A DNA stretch of 64,000 nt from NCBI RefSeq assembly GCF_000182925.2, contig NC_026503.1:4216001-4280000 (forward strand). The letters run 5' to 3'. The DNA is from Neurospora crassa OR74A (Eukaryota; Ascomycota; Sordariomycetes; Sordariales; Sordariaceae). A model generated the notes under the pieces. The model worked only from the letters and a program-made list of their open reading frames with translations, had not been told where the DNA came from and ran no database searches. Below, piece after piece: positions 53,130-64,000 of this stretch; position 1 is the stretch's first letter; every line of letters begins with the position of its first letter. Both the position numbers and the translations under genes were made by a program.

Positions 53130-53648
53130 CTTATCTACAATAAACCTACCCACTACCATTATAGGGAGGACCAAACCGAAAGGATATATAAGGAAAATTA
53201 AATTTAATACCTAATATACCTATTTATAGTCCTTAGAAGAATTATAATACTTATAGGAACTTATAATAATAATACTAGAAGTAAGCCTACAAAGCAATTT
53301 TACCAGTCTTAATTTAAATCTATATTCGTCGAACCTTAACTTATCTATAACGAACCTACCTACTACTATTATAAAAAGGACCGAACCGAAAAGATATATA
53401 GGGAGAATTAAACTTAATATTTAATATACTTATTTATAGTCCCTAAAAGAATTAAGAATAAAATAATAGAGGACTTTCTTATAACTCCAATCGGGTATAT
53501 AATTCTTTAGTAGTATAGTATTATAAATTAAATAAATTATAAATAAAAGAAGTAATATTAAATTAATATTAAGCGTAGCGTAGATAGGTAGGACTAACTT
53601 TATTTCCGGAAACTCCTTATAAATTCGGTTAAAATTAAAGATAATCAA
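53130..53648 (-). pseudogene. Minus-strand coding relic with a 114-bp internal direct repeat
   Basis: An open piece at 53430-53648 ends SFRDYK and continues through TAG-type stops into ILSLILPIYPFGPVL..VVGRFVIDKLRF. About 210 bp further on the frame reads SSKDYK, then VLNLIFLIYPFGLVL..VVGRFIVDKSDL. The DNA copies are 53130-53243 and 53340-53453, about 85% alike by eye with differences that are mostly transitions. The relic therefore encoded a protein with a duplicated segment of about 70 residues. I do not recognise the family. Confidence 0.5.
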
Positions 53649-54289
53649 TAAATTTAAATCGGAAGGGATTTAATCTATTTTATAACCAAAGATAATCATT
53701 AAAGCAATTGTAAGTAGGTAATACGTAGGTAAGCAACCCCAAATATTAAATTATATACCCTAATATATAATACTAGCTACTACCTCTATTTACTAATATT
53801 ACAACTTAATATTATATATATACAAAACCCTCTTAATCTATTAATACAAGGTACCTTAATATATTAATTACTTTAACGCTCGAAGGCTCCGTATTTACCG
53901 AAAGGCTAACGCATAAGTACAAATTATAGGGTAGACTTATTAATTTCGTACGCTATTAATTTACTAAGTAAGGAAGGAGGACGATTAATTAAATCCTAAG
54001 CACTATCGTATAGGCCCTTTTTAAAAATCCTTACTAACTACAATATCGCCCCCCCCCCCCCTAATATTATAATCCTATATCCATTAATCTAACACTACCG
54101 AATAACTATATACTACCTCGAATTACTATTATAATCAATATAGAGTCCTATAACTATATAAATAAATAGGATAGCTACTATTATAAGCCTAATAGTACGC
54201 TAAAGGGCAAACGGTAGTTATTCCGTTTTAATTAAATAGAATACGAAAAATAGGAAAACGCTAGTATAAAGGCTAGTAAAAGTAAGTTA

Positions 54290-54389
54290 NNNNNNNNNNN
54301 NNNNNNNNNNNNNNNNNNNNNNNNNNNNNNNNNNNNNNNNNNNNNNNNNNNNNNNNNNNNNNNNNNNNNNNNNNNNNNNNNNNNNNNNN
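54290..54389. other. Assembly gap (100 N)
   Basis: Exactly 100 N, placeholder for unknown sequence. Confidence 0.98.
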
Positions 54390-55490
54390 GCAATAACTCC
54401 CTCTACAACTACTAGTATTAATTTATCCCCCGGACCGTACCTTTATAATAATATTAATATAATTAATAAATAATAAAGCGTCGCATCCGAACTATAGAAG
54501 TTACCTCAACTACTCCTAATAAAAAGTAAATAAACTATCTATAGGCGCAACTAAACCTTAGTACCTCCAAACCCACTAATATAAATAATTTTATTACTAT
54601 ACGCTACCTTCCGCTTTAATTAGAATAATTTAATTAATTCTAAATAATATAACTTCATATTCCTAACTTCTATTATTAAAAATAAACCCGAAGCACCTCC
54701 TAATTATTCCTTCCCCGCTACACTACCTTCTACTTTAATTATAATAATTCAAATAACTCTAATAAGAATAAAATTAAAAAATCCATTACTTTACTATCTA
54801 ACCCTCTTCTAGGACTATATTAACCAACAAGGACCCTTAGTAGGAGGGAGGGATATTATATAAGGAATTTCCACTAACGATTCAATAAAATTAAAAACCT
54901 ACACCCAACTACTAAGGATATTTCTATATAGAGATATATTAATATCTATACTAGAAGTAGGAACCGGATATCCCCTATTAACTATCGTTTAAATCCGCCT
55001 CAACCTAAAACTAATAATATAATACTCTAATTAAAATACTAGCTTACTACGTATATTACTAAAGCCCCTACTTAATTATAACTATTAATCGATAATTATT
55101 TACTAACTATATAAATCCTCTTACAAACTACTGTAACCTCTATAAGTATCCTCCTATCTACTAATCTCTATAATACTATTCTCAACTTTATTATACTAGA
55201 AATTACTAATTAAAATAAATAATATAGTATAAAACCGCTATACTATATAAGCATATTCGTATAATAACCGCTTATTAGAATTTTTAAATTTAAATATCGC
55301 TATATCGAAATTCGTAATATACCGAACTACCTACTAAATAAATTAGGATAATACTTTACCGGTCCTATCCGCCGGTATAGCCTATAATATACCCTCTAAC
55401 GCCTCTTATAAATTATTATTGTTAAAATCCTTAATAATATCTATTAACCTCTCAAAAAATATTTATACCTCAATTATATTAATATTAATT

Positions 55491-55725
55491 ATTACCGTAT
55501 TAAAATAATTCTCTTTAATAATAAGCAAATCGCCAATATCGGGTTAGGTTATTACTATATTAAGATAATTCTCTTTAATAATAAACAAATCGCTAGCGTC
55601 GGGTTAGGCTACAAGCGGGTTAGAATAATTCTCTTCTATAATAAGCGGGTTACTAACGTTAAATTAGGTTATAAACGGGTTATAAATATTAGCAATAAGC
55701 GGATCGCCGACGTTGGGTTAAATTA
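55491..55725. repeat. 60-bp tandem repeat, about 4 copies
   Basis: Units begin at 55491, 55551, 55611 and 55671 and share AATAATTCTCTTTAATAATA followed by ATCGCCAATATCGGGTTAGG or a variant. The period of exactly 60 is a multiple of three and the array lies within a region of minus-strand relics, so it may have encoded 20-residue protein repeats. Confidence 0.85.
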
Positions 55726-55819
55726 TAGTAAATTAAATAATAAAATTACCTATATCTATATAACTAACTACAGACTTAATATATATTAATTTATACTAAA
55801 TTTTACTCTAATTAAAGCA

Positions 55820-55913
55820 TATAAGAATTAGCCACTCTTCGCTCTAGCCATAGTAAAAAGCGCTTTTTACTATAGTTAAAGCGAAAGGGATATACTATTA
55901 GAATTAGACTTAC
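55820..55913 (-). repeat. Hairpin element beginning with a splice-donor-like GTAAGT
   Basis: On the minus strand the element starts GTAAGTCTAATTCTAATAGT at 55913. A CCCTTTCGCTTTAACTATAG arm follows, then an inverted CTATGGCTAGAGCGAAGAG arm with a tight AAAGCGCTTT centre. See the findings for the family. Confidence 0.6.
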
Positions 55914-56724
55914 TTATTAAAATTAATATTATTACTAAGTATTATATTATTCTATACCGAAATTAATTCTTATAAATCTATATCGTTAGGAATCGCCCAA
56001 TCGCTAGCCGGTAAATCGTAAGAGTAGCCCGCCGATATTATACAATTAATTCACTCTAAACCGACCTATAATAAATAGAACTCTAGCCGCAAATTTAATT
56101 TCTTTAATTATACTTAATATATAGCAACCCTAAGTAATTTAGTAGCGTCCTTAATAATAATTTCCTACGTAGTTAAAAAGCTCTATATATATTCTAAGGA
56201 TGTAAAAGGAAATTTCCAACCCAAAAGGGTTATAGGGCTAACGTTGGCCTCGTTAGGATACCGCCAATATAATATAAACATAGAAACGTAGAACCTCTAC
56301 GCCGCAATTATAAATAATATAGCGGGGTTATTCTTATATTAATTGGTTACTACCTCAATAACTATAAAATAACAGAGCGCCTACTAGGTAATTTCTTTAA
56401 ATATCTCCTTAAAAGCTATATTCGGAATACATTTAATTAAGGCAGATAAATTATTATTTTTAATCTAAGTATAATTAAAATCGGTAAATAGATTATAGGA
56501 ATTAATATATTAAAACGCTACGCTATTACTAAAAGAAATAATATTATTCCTAGTAATATTATCTAAGGTACTAACCGTTAGTACTATAAAAGGAGGTTAC
56601 TTACGTAATCGTTTTAATAAGGTAGAAGGGGGGCTATTCTTAAATTGAACTTCAGCGTAGGAATATTTTATTCTATATTTATAAAATATTAATAAATATT
56701 AAATTTAGCCCTACTGAGTTTCAT

Positions 56725-56791
56725 TATAATTAGAATAAAGGGGGTCGTTCTAATTAAAGTAAAGAAAGTATACTATAAAATTAAAATTTAC
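56725..56791 (-). repeat. Hairpin element beginning with a splice-donor-like GTAAAT
   Basis: On the minus strand it reads GTAAATTTTAATTTTATAGT from 56791, then CTTTCTTTACTTTAATTAGA and an inverted TTCTAATTATAATGAAAC arm. It has the same layout as the elements at 55913 and 60054. Confidence 0.55.
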
Positions 56792-56929
56792 CTATTATTA
56801 GTATTAGCGCGCTTTCGTTTCAATCTACATTTATATAACAGTATATTAATTAAATTATAATTTAAATCGGACTCATCGTCCCTAGGATCTACCAATACCT
56901 TACTCCACATAGCTCGCTTCTCCTTCTAT

Positions 56930-57420
56930 ATTTATAATATTCTAACGCTACTACCTCAATAGTAATTCTTTTAGAAATTATTAAATTACTCCTCTAATTC
57001 GCTAATCGTCACACCGTCCCTTACTTTCGTAATAGAAATATATTATTTATAAACATCGATAAATTCCTATACCTTCTTAATCCGTAGCGCCTCCTCGGCC
57101 TTCAAATCCCTAATAGAATATTTAGAGAACTAATCAATTATAGCCTTCTAACCGTCTATATCTAGGCTACTAAGGATTTTATATATAATTTGGAGAATAT
57201 AGTCTACCGAAGGTAATAGACCGGACCGATTAATAAAAAGAGGATTAACTAATACGAAATTCTTATTTAAAATAGTCCAATTAATATTACGCTTCGCTTT
57301 AAGGTTGGTTATAACCGCTTTAATTAAGAGAGAATAGTACTCCCTAATACGGAAAGCCTTAGTAGAATCGAAGGCGGCTATACTAGTAGGTAGTTCTACA
57401 ACCTACGCGTACCGGTTAAA
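56930..57420 (-). pseudogene. Unrecognised minus-strand coding relic
   Basis: One minus-strand frame runs for about 150 codons with only RIP-type stops. It contains AAFDSTKAFRIREYYSLLIK, INWTILNKNFVLVNPLFINR, SGLLPSVDYILQIIYKILSS and FIDVYK..YISITKVRDGVT. The amino-acid texture (charged helices, NWTILNKNFVLVNP) is that of a real protein. I cannot name the family. Confidence 0.5.
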
Positions 57421-59939
57421 CCGATGCGATAATATATATTTAGCGGCTTTATATTTAAATAGGGTCTTAAAATTATTTCCCGCTTTAAAGGGGATATTTA
57501 TTATTTCTAAGCTTAGACTTGTAATAAACTTATAAATCTATTATATAAATATTAGCTTTTATTTTAATTAAAGCTAGTATATAAGTAGAAATACTATTTT
57601 AATAAAAGTAGAATATATTTTGCGGAGAGTACACTCTTCTATCCAATTATAAATAGTACTGTATATAATAGGTAAATACTATTAAACGCTTTCTTTTTAA
57701 CCGATTTTATAAAAACGCTTTATATATTATAGAATTATATTTTAATTCTATACGTAGCCGAACCTAATACCTACGTAATACGCTACGTAGAAATTTAATT
57801 TAATTATATATATATTAGAATTGAGTATAAGAATATTAATATCCGTATATAGTTAATTCTAAACTACAATAATACGGTTATATTTAATTTATATTTAATT
57901 AAAATAGATTATCTCTATATATAGGCCGACTTTACGTAGGATAGTATAGAACATCCTATATTAATTAGTAAATACTTTACTAGGTTTCGCTCTAATTAGA
58001 GTTGGTAAATCTAATCTCTAATTAGAACGAAAGTAAAAAGTTGACCGTATTTATATTTATATCTAGGGCGAATTAGTAATTACTAATACCCTTTTCCAAC
58101 TATTATATAATTTAGCGCATTTCCGAATAATCTATACAAATAAGAGTAACTCTCCGAATACCTAATATACTATATTCACTCGGTTATTCAATAATATAAG
58201 GTGCGCATTAATAGTAAAATAAGTAAATATATAAAACAACCTACTATTGAAGTTTAATTAAATTAGCTTATTAACAGTTTCAACCCCTAATATCGCTTCT
58301 TCTTTACTACGCAAAACCTCGTTAAAAATCCGAATACGTATTTCTTAGTTACCCCTTTAATACTCTATAATTTAAATATTTTTTAATAGGCAGGATCTTT
58401 ATATCGCTATTTACCGTCTAATAGCGTTATCCTTAAATATTAATACTTATATATAAACGTTATATAAAAAAAATTATAATAGGCGGATAAAGGTAAAATT
58501 TAGGGAAATTTAGCGTTCTTTATCGGTAGCGCAGAATATTATTAAATCCTTAATTTCGTACTTTAATAAGTCTATAAATATATTTTTTAAAAGATTATCC
58601 GTAATTTAAATAATCTCCTCCCGCCGACAGTAGTACCCGAATTCGATTTAATAAATTAATATTAGTAGTATATTAGAGGAAAGGTATATTATTACTCTAT
58701 TAAAGAGGCGTAGTAGGGTAATTATACCCCTATTTATAATAATAATATAATTCTCTTAGAAGATTTCTATTATAGCCTAGTAGATAGTTTTATTATCGTC
58801 GGTAATCGTATTTTAAATATTAGAGTATAAAACCTACTATTAGTAACCCTACTCTTCGCTAATCTTATATAATTAAGTACGTATAGTATTAGGCATTATA
58901 AGGTCGATAATATATAGGGGGTTACTTTAATCGTACAAACCCTTATCTTTAGAATAGAAGAACTCTAATATATTATATTAACCCCTAAGTAGGGTAAAGA
59001 CTTTAAATAGGCCTACCCCCTCCTAGAGTATAGTAGTAAATACCCAGATATTAGTAATACAATTTAATGTAGGCGTTATAGAATAAATTAACCTACTTAC
59101 AATAGGGATGATTTGTATTACCCACTATACTAACGAATTGCAGTTTCGAACGAATTAGGCTTTATTTAGAATAAGGGCTTAGAATATTGGGTCCTTTACT
59201 ATTATTATTTAGAACTCTAGCCTCTATAGCCTTTTATCCTTCTTAAAAGCAATATATTAGTATCCGCGCTTTTTACTTTAATTATAGCGGAAAATTTACT
59301 AGCTAAATTCTTCAAACTCCTCGTCCTTAATAATAGTATTTATATTCGCTATATCCTTATCTTTATATATAATATCCTACGTACTACTTTCGAACGGGTT
59401 TATAATATACTATTCAAGTTTTTACTTAATAACCCTATTATACGAATAAAGAAGTACATTAAATTCTAAAGGCCCGTTAATTTTAGGCTTATTCTTACCC
59501 TAGCGTATAATAATAGTAGAATACGAATATATAATAACGTTTTTAATAATATTAGTAGAATATTTCTATTTAGCCTACTCCTTTATTAAATAATCGAAAC
59601 GGTCCTACGTAAGCGTCTTCGCTCTACGTGGGTCGTCTTTAGGTACGCTACTAATAGTGTCGAACTAAATTTAAAATACTAGGTTATTAAAAGTATTATT
59701 AAATTTAATAAATATTTAAGGGATTAGCCTAAATAGTATAATAATAATACTCGAATACATATTGAAGGGCTATTATTTATATTCTAATTCTTTAAAATAA
59801 TAATATTCTATAAGGAGTACTATATTATAAATAAGCATTTTGCTAGTACCTACCTCATTTATTAATATAACTTTTTATAAGAGTAAATAGAATATATAAT
59901 AAATAATATATATATTTATAGTATATTAACTAATCCTTA

Positions 59940-60054
59940 ATTTTACTCTAGTTAGAATATAAAAAACGTAGGCTAGGTTTCGCTTTAGTTAGAGTAAATA
60001 GGATTAATTCTAATTAGAGTGAAAGGGGAGGATATAATACTAATTTAAACTTAC
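59940..60054 (-). repeat. Hairpin element beginning with a splice-donor-like GTAAGT
   Basis: On the minus strand a coding relic reads to ATCGTAG and is followed at 60054 by GTAAGTTTAAATTAGTATTA. CCTTTCACTCTAATTAGAAT comes next, then the inverted CTCTAACTAAAGCGAAACC and a further CTAACTAGAGTAAAATT arm. It sits where an intron would be expected in the relic. Confidence 0.6.
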
Positions 60055-61231
60055 CTACGATTTAATAAAGGAGTAAATATTATAAATTAATCCTATTAAT
60101 CTTCTAATTTACCTAATTGTATTAGTCCGTATAAGCTTTATAATTAAATAATTAAGGAGACTCCTCTAGCGCTAGTTCGGCAATTTTACGCCTAAGAGTA
60201 CGGGTACTTCCGAGAATAAAATTAAAATTAGTAAATTTCTTCGCTAATAGGTGCTTCCGCTATATTAAACCCTTAATAGTTATTCCAACTATAATATTAC
60301 TCTTAACCTTCTCCTAAGTAGCTTCCTAAATATTATTAGGTATTTAAATATATTAAATAAATCGGTCGACTATATCGCTTGCGGCTATTAAATAATCTAC
60401 ATAAGTAGGAGTATTTTTATTACAATAGAATAATAGAAACTACTCAATATTCCAAAACGGAAGCGTTATATAGGCTAGTTGCCACTAGGTCTCGAAATCC
60501 TTAATATAGGTAAATAACATACATATATCGAAGCGTAGCGCCAGGTCTTTACCGAAATAAATACTAGCTGCAATAAGGTCTTTAGTACTATAACGATCTA
60601 ATTTAGTACTAAATACAATCTTAGAATATATATTATTCGTAATAAGGAATATATTATAAATATACATCTTTACTACTATCGGATCCAAACGGCCGAACTT
60701 CTTTAACTCCTCTTTAATTAGCTTATAAATATTTACTACAATTAATCCGCAACAATCCTTACGAATAATATTAATAAATTAAAAGGCTTATAAGAATTAA
60801 ATATTATATAGGAATTCACCGTCCTACCTCGCTAAAAAAGTCTCCTTATTAATAAGGAAAATATACAGCCTAGGAATATCCTCCTCTTTAACAATAACAC
60901 GCATCGAACCCAACACAATATTACCATATTAGCGCGTATTAAAGTATACAAATATTTAAAAAATTCACACCTAATTATTAATATAGTAACCGCTATATAA
61001 AATAACACCATCCTCTTCAATACATCTTAAGAAATATAGTAGGCTTTAGTATTTCAAATATATCGAATAACAACGGAGCGTAATAAAGAGAATCGTATAA
61101 ATCGATTTAAAAATTATAATTTTATTTAATTTTATCTTATTCGTTATATTAAATAATACTAGATCTCCGCGCTGGACAGCTATAGCGTAGAGCGGAAGGG
61201 AGGATATTTCGGCCCTTTCAATAATATACAT
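60055..61231 (-). pseudogene. Unrecognised minus-strand coding relic, about 390 codons
   Basis: A single minus-strand frame holds from 61231 to about 60055 with stops only where CAA, CAG, CGA or TGG would fit. Readable stretches include YAIAVQRGDLVLFNITNKIK, YGNIVLGSMRVIVKEEDIPR, IIRKDCCGLIVVNIYKLIKE, ELKKFGRLDPIVVKMYIYNI, STKDLIAASIYFGKDLALRF and RKHLLAKKFTNFNFILGSTR. It ends at a GTAAGT donor. No known transposase, polymerase or helicase motif is apparent. This is the longest unexplained relic in the window. Confidence 0.6.
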
Positions 61232-62165
61232 TATATACGTATATTAGGAGGAATCGCGGAGCAATTCGATATACTTCTTCTATATAATATATATATCGGT
61301 AAATTTAATACCTACCTAATCCTAAATATTATACGGCCTCTTAAGGTAGGTTAATAGCCCAAACCAATCGGCTACTATAAAATAATTAGCGATAATATAT
61401 TAAAGGGCTTATATAATAGGTATAGGGATAGATATATATAGTAGGTAGCGATTTTATAAATCGGTTTTACTCTAATTAGAATTAGAAACCTCAATTTATA
61501 TAATCGATTCTATTCTAATAATAGTATAATTATCTACTCTAATAAGAATAAAAGGAAACGTTAGAAAAATTTATAATTATAATTATAATATTAATTAAGT
61601 ACTACGGTACTAAAATACCCTAAGAGGGAAATTACGTCCGCCCTATTATACTTCGAATTAACGTTTTACTAATATATAAATTACTAGCCGGGGATTCGCG
61701 TACTCCTAGCCTATATAGTATTTAAATTAATATACCCTTAGAAAGGCCTAGGTTCTTAATTAATAACATCGAACTTAGTATTTAATAATTAAATTAGAAT
61801 ATTAAGTAAAATAGTACGTATATAGTCCAAATTGTAATACCCGGTAATAGGTAGGTAATAATTTCGGACTAAAATAGAACCTCTATATTTAGAGTAACTA
61901 CTACTATATTTCTTCTTATCTTTATACTAATTTAAATTAAAGTATAATAAGGCTTATAAAAGATTAAGGTCTATCAATTTAATAATTATATATAGTATTA
62001 GCGGGTTCTAATTCTTAATAGCGAAATTATTAAGGTTATCCCTATTAGCTTTAAACGTAGCTTTAGGCCTAACTCTACCCGAGGATCGTCCCTTCCCTAT
62101 ACTAACGATATTAGCGATTCTTACGCTTCCGCTTATAAGGGATTACCAACTAACTAATTTCACTC

Positions 62166-62265
62166 NNNNNNNNNNNNNNNNNNNNNNNNNNNNNNNNNNN
62201 NNNNNNNNNNNNNNNNNNNNNNNNNNNNNNNNNNNNNNNNNNNNNNNNNNNNNNNNNNNNNNNNN
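62166..62265. other. Assembly gap (100 N)
   Basis: Exactly 100 N, placeholder for unknown sequence. Confidence 0.98.
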
Positions 62266-63021
62266 ACCCAATTAGGATATAGACTGTACGTTATATAGTT
62301 AATTAATATACTTATTATACCTACCTACCGTATAAAATAGAGTTTAATTGGAATACTTACCGGCTATATAAAATAGACTCTAATTAGAGCAAAGGCTAGG
62401 AGAGGGCAATTTAGGAAATTTAATTAAATAATAACTATATTAGCTATTCGTAATATAGTTTTATAATTCGAATTAAAATAAAAATTATAAGTAGGCTACC
62501 GATTTAAAGATCCTAGTAATTCGAATACAATTTGTAGGTCGCGGGGTTAATTATATATAATAGGGTATAATAACTATCCATATACTTAATATACAAATAA
62601 TACTTTAAATAGTAATTATATTGAAAATTAGTAGTATATAAATATTATAAGATATAGGTCCAATTATATAATTTTACCTATTAACTCTAATTAGAGCGAA
62701 GGTTACTAAATACTTTTAGAACGTAACGGTAGAACTATATAGAAACTTTATATTGTAGGCTACTAGTTAAATAGACTACTACAAAATATTAATCCTAATA
62801 GAATTTAGTATAATTATTATTTAAATTTACTTACTATTACTTTCGTCCCCTAAATTAAGCATTTCAAATATTCTATTACCCCGACTATTAATAACAATAG
62901 GATCGTCATCTTCGTAATTAAATAGACTAAAATACTTATAATCTTCCCCCTTTTCTAACTAAACCTCCTTAAAATTAAATTATCGAAGGGTACCTAAAAA
63001 TAATTTGAGTAAACCATTGTA

Positions 63022-63731
63022 CTATAAATCTAGCACATTAAAATCATTCGGGTCTAAGGGTTTATAGCATTGCAATACAAACCTATTCTTATATATTGTA
63101 TATATATAGTTAATAATATTAATATTGGCTAATAGATTAGTATATTTATTATTACTAAATCGTCCGAATTCTAATTCAACCCCCCTACGAATAGCTATAG
63201 TAAGAGGCCTAATAGTTAATAACTCTATAAAAATTAATTTAATATCGTACGTCGAATTCTTATAGTATTTAATATTTAGGGCAAATAAGCGATTAATATA
63301 CTCTATCATTAAGTCGATCTCTTTCTACTAACTATTAATTATAGTATATTGCACTAGTTTAGACTTTAAAATAGTATTAGACAATTTTAGGTTAATAATT
63401 TTAGGTCGAAGGAATTACGAAAAATAGAGTATCTCGGGCCCGTAATTAGTACCCTTTCTACTATAGAAGAAGAGTAGTAAATAATTAATAATCTACCAAA
63501 GTATTCCGTAATTACTAAACTAAATAGTACGAATAAGAATAAGTAATAGCCGAATAATATATAAATATTAATAAATATTATAAAATTGTATATTAATATA
63601 ATTATCGCTACCCTCCGGGTATTTATTAATATATCCCTATAAAGTAAAAACTTCATTATAAATATAATCGAACTATATAAATAAATAAGTAATTCCATTA
63701 ATTTAAAAGGCAACCGCAATAATAGCTTCAA
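63022..63731 (-). pseudogene. Unrecognised minus-strand coding relic with a 95-codon open piece
   Basis: A 95-codon open piece at 63022-63309 begins MIEYINRLFALNIKYYKNST and includes ELLTIRPLTIAIRRGVELEF and RFVLQCYKPLDPNDFNVLDL. The same frame continues upstream through a few TAG/TAA/TGA codons to about 63730, with YSRKGTNYGPEILYFS and FLRPKIINLKLSNTILKSKL. The other open frame at 63387-63731 is a shadow in another phase. The family is not recognised. Confidence 0.5.
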
Positions 63732-64000
63732 TACTATTCCAACTAAGCGTAGTAGGATTTAGGAACTCATTATTAACAAAATTCTATATTAAAAAAACAA
63801 GAATTTTAAAATAAAATATATTATAAAGGAATCTCAATCTATAATAGAATTCGGTCTTAAATTATTTTACCTTTTTAACCCTCCTAAGGCCGTAAGTATC
63901 CTACTCTATAAGAGGCTAAAAGTACCGAAAAATTAAATTAACAAAATTTATTTTAATATAGAAGAATACAGAGATAGAGATTATCTACTATTTACAATCG

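Larger units (their letters stand above)
39731..64000. repeat. AT-rich, RIP-degraded repeat block
   Basis: Extremely A/T-rich sequence dominated by TA dinucleotides. CA and TG are strongly depleted while CG persists, and reading frames are broken mainly by TAA/TAG where CAA, CAG or TGG would fit. This is the known pattern of repeat-induced point mutation (C to T, preferring CA). It contains four 100-N gaps, decayed coding relics and several satellite arrays. It continues past the window end and could be a pericentromeric, subtelomeric or dispersed AT isochore; the sequence alone does not say which. Confidence 0.95.

Noticed and set aside
55540-55735. GGGTTAGG repeats, considered as telomeric
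   Set aside because: They recur every 60 bp as part of a longer unit and are not contiguous telomere repeats.
63387-63731. 114-codon ATG-initiated minus-strand frame as a gene
   Set aside because: It is a hydrophobic shadow; another phase of the same strand gives the coherent relic that continues into 63022-63309.

Overview
The window looks like a scaffold piece from a filamentous ascomycete, probably a Sordariales-type fungus with repeat-induced point mutation (RIP), Neurospora or Sordaria in style. Reasons: genes have a few introns, mostly about 50-200 nt, with GTRAGT starts, CTRAC-like branch sites and YAG ends; the protein families are fungal; and a GC-balanced gene region gives way abruptly to about 24 kb of extremely AT-rich DNA full of transition-type stop codons and depleted in CA/TG dinucleotides. 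The genus is an inference.

Gene region (1 to about 39.7 kb). Seven protein-coding genes can be modelled with consistent splice phases: a YDR124W-like (DUF2841) protein (196-2201, minus); a full-length Ycf1-type ABCC vacuolar transporter (15337-21852, minus, 8 exons); a YjbQ/UPF0047 protein with a membrane-type N-terminal extension (23828-24756, plus); the 25 kDa subunit of pre-mRNA cleavage factor Im (25190-26081, minus); a large dynamin-superfamily GTPase resembling nuclear GTPase SLIP-GC (28047-31390, plus); an unrecognised disordered 696-residue protein (34580-36670, plus); and a secreted M28-type glutaminyl-peptide cyclotransferase (37696-39013, plus). They do not form an obvious pathway or secondary-metabolite cluster. 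Two pairs are divergent (transporter/YjbQ; CFIm25/GTPase) and one is convergent (YjbQ/CFIm25). About 13 kb upstream of the first gene holds no convincing gene.

AT-rich region (about 39.7-64 kb). This is a heterochromatin-like RIP block containing four 100-N assembly gaps. Within it I can read decayed protein relics: an integrase-core (D,D,E) protein on the plus strand at about 41.7-43.3 kb, a RecQ-like DExH helicase on the plus strand at about 45.7-46.8 kb, and several coherent but unrecognised minus-strand reading frames between about 53 and 63.7 kb. It also holds three tandem minisatellites (periods about 88, 95 and 60 bp), a roughly 190 bp imperfect palindrome, a 114 bp direct repeat, and a dispersed hairpin family built on a CTCTAATTAGAG core. 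At three sites this hairpin follows a shared GTAAGT-type donor inside the minus-strand relics, as introner-like elements do. That hairpin family and the unrecognised minus-strand element are the most unusual content.

No tRNA, rRNA, CRISPR array or telomeric array was found. All gene models rest on reading splice sites and protein families by eye.
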